Shown here: positions 33,746-34,365 of the stretch, one piece after another
Position numbering within the stretch: position 1 is the first letter of the stretch
Layout: each line of letters starts with the position of its first letter
Source: Bacteroides fragilis
GTDB taxonomy: Bacteria > Bacteroidota > Bacteroidia > Bacteroidales > DTGW01
Reading direction: 5' to 3'
NCBI GenBank assembly: GCA_945889005.1
Contig: CAMDBI010000034.1
Coordinates: 1 to 34,365 of the forward strand
DNA: 34,365 bases
Made by a program: the position numbers and the translations under genes
Notes under the pieces: generated by a model
What the model was told of the DNA's origin: nothing
Databases searched by the model: none
The model's input: only the letters and a program-made list of their open reading frames with translations

Positions 33746-34365
33746 ATGAATATTCGTTTTGTTTTAATAATTCTATTCGTTTATAGTCGCTCGGTCTTTG
33801 CAGAACCGACAATAAGTCAGAGCATAGATTTTGCTGTTATACCAAACAAGACCTATGGCGATGCCTCATTTACATTAGGGGCTACAGCCAGTTCGGGATT
33901 GGGAGTTAGCTATATCAGTTCAAATGAATCTGTTGCAACAATTTTAGGAAATACAGTAAGCATAGTTGGAGCAGGCACTACGACCATAACTGCCAGTCAG
34001 GTAGGCGACGATGACTACTTAGCCGCAGACGATGTGCCACAAGCTTTAACCGTAGATCAATCGGCACAAAGCATAACATTTGGAATTTTGCCAAACAAGA
34101 CCTATGGCGATGCCTCTTTTACACTAGGTGCTACAGCCAGTTCGGGATTGGGAGTTAGCTATACCAGTTCAAATGAATCTGTTGCTACAATTTTAGGAAA
34201 TACAGTAAGCATAGTTGGAGCAGGCACTACGACCATAACTGCCAGTCAGGTAGGCGACGATGACTACTTAGCTGCCGACGATGTTCAGCAAGCCTTAACC
34301 GTAGATCAATCGGCACAAAGCATAAGCTTTGGAATTTTGCCAAACAAGACCTATGGCGATGCCTC
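33746..34365 (+). CDS. Secreted Ig-like repeat protein, 5' part only
   Basis: Open frame that runs off the window. Signal peptide MNIRFVLIILFVYSRSVFA, then 83-residue repeats of the Ig-like/MBG type seen in very long Bacteroidota surface or T9SS-exported proteins. Core motifs per repeat are NKTYGDASFTLGATASSGLG, SSNESVATILGN and AGTTTITASQVGDDDYLAADD. Two full repeats and the start of a third are visible. Repeats of this kind form extended stalks in adhesins. Whether it ends in a T9SS sorting domain cannot be seen. Its place after the Wzy-like gene suggests a surface protein anchored near the exopolysaccharide, but co-regulation is unproven. Confidence 0.85.
   Translation, partial: MNIRFVLIILFVYSRSVFAEPTISQSIDFAVIPNKTYGDASFTLGATASSGLGVSYISSNESVATILGNTVSIVGAGTTTITASQVGDDDYLAADDVPQALTVDQSAQSITFGILPNKTYGDASFTLGATASSGLGVSYTSSNESVATILGNTVSIVGAGTTTITASQVGDDDYLAADDVQQALTVDQSAQSISFGILPNKTYGDA
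33842..34365 (+). repeat. Tandem 249-bp coding repeats
   Basis: Repeat starts (CCAAACAAGACC) at 33842, 34091 and 34340 are each exactly 249 bp apart, in frame (83 codons). The first two units differ at about 13 positions (~95% identical), several of them amino-acid changing, so duplication is fairly recent. Confidence 0.95.

Overview
The window looks like chromosome of a low-GC member of the Bacteroidota. The evidence is the gene families present (DUF4270 lipoprotein, stand-alone GT5 domain, DUF116 protein, WG-repeat protein), tails of type IX secretion (T9SS) C-terminal sorting domains, and promoters of the form TTG-N20-TAnnTTTG. No rRNA, tRNA or CRISPR array was seen.

Layout. (a) 1-3930 is an accessory island. 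It starts with what look like terminal repeats of an IS21-type element. Three two-gene toxin-antitoxin-like modules follow, all on the minus strand: mntA/hepT with hepT frameshifted, a PIN-domain VapC with its antitoxin, and DUF4160/DUF2442. Four copies of a 165-200 bp repeat bracket and separate them. Read on the minus strand, each repeat is the last ~35 codons of a T9SS sorting domain plus an intrinsic terminator. A solitary antitoxin gene and a 204-bp MITE with terminal inverted repeats and a perfect 9-bp target duplication close the island. (b) 4013-16277 is mostly housekeeping on the minus strand: WG-repeat protein, adenosylcobalamin-dependent ribonucleotide reductase, isopentenyl-diphosphate isomerase with a DUF116 protein, Kdo transferase, GlmS, DUF4270 lipoprotein and a GT5 domain. 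(c) 16407-21840 is a compact glycan locus: a lipoprotein glycosidase-like protein diverges from a 1196-residue fusion of a membrane GT2 synthase to a glycosidase-like C-terminal half, and a four-helix membrane protein overlaps the fusion's end. (d) 21859-33698 is a Wzx/Wzy-type exopolysaccharide cluster: pyruvyl transferase, unknown putative glycosyltransferase, flippase, methyltransferase-like protein, priming sugar phosphotransferase, Wza-like export lipoprotein, Wzc-like tyrosine kinase, GT26 enzyme and Wzy-like polymerase. (e) 33746 to the edge is the start of a secreted repeat protein with 83-residue repeats; it continues outside the window.

How it fits together. In (d), repeat units would be started on undecaprenyl phosphate by the sugar phosphotransferase, extended by GT26 and other enzymes, flipped by Wzx, polymerised by Wzy under Wzc control and exported through Wza. 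Locus (c) looks like a separate, synthase-type pathway in which one polypeptide could polymerise a glycan and trim or transfer it in the periplasm, with a lipoprotein paralogue of the trimming domain encoded next door. Together with the toxin-antitoxin array built around a recurring gene tail, this is the least conventional part of the window.
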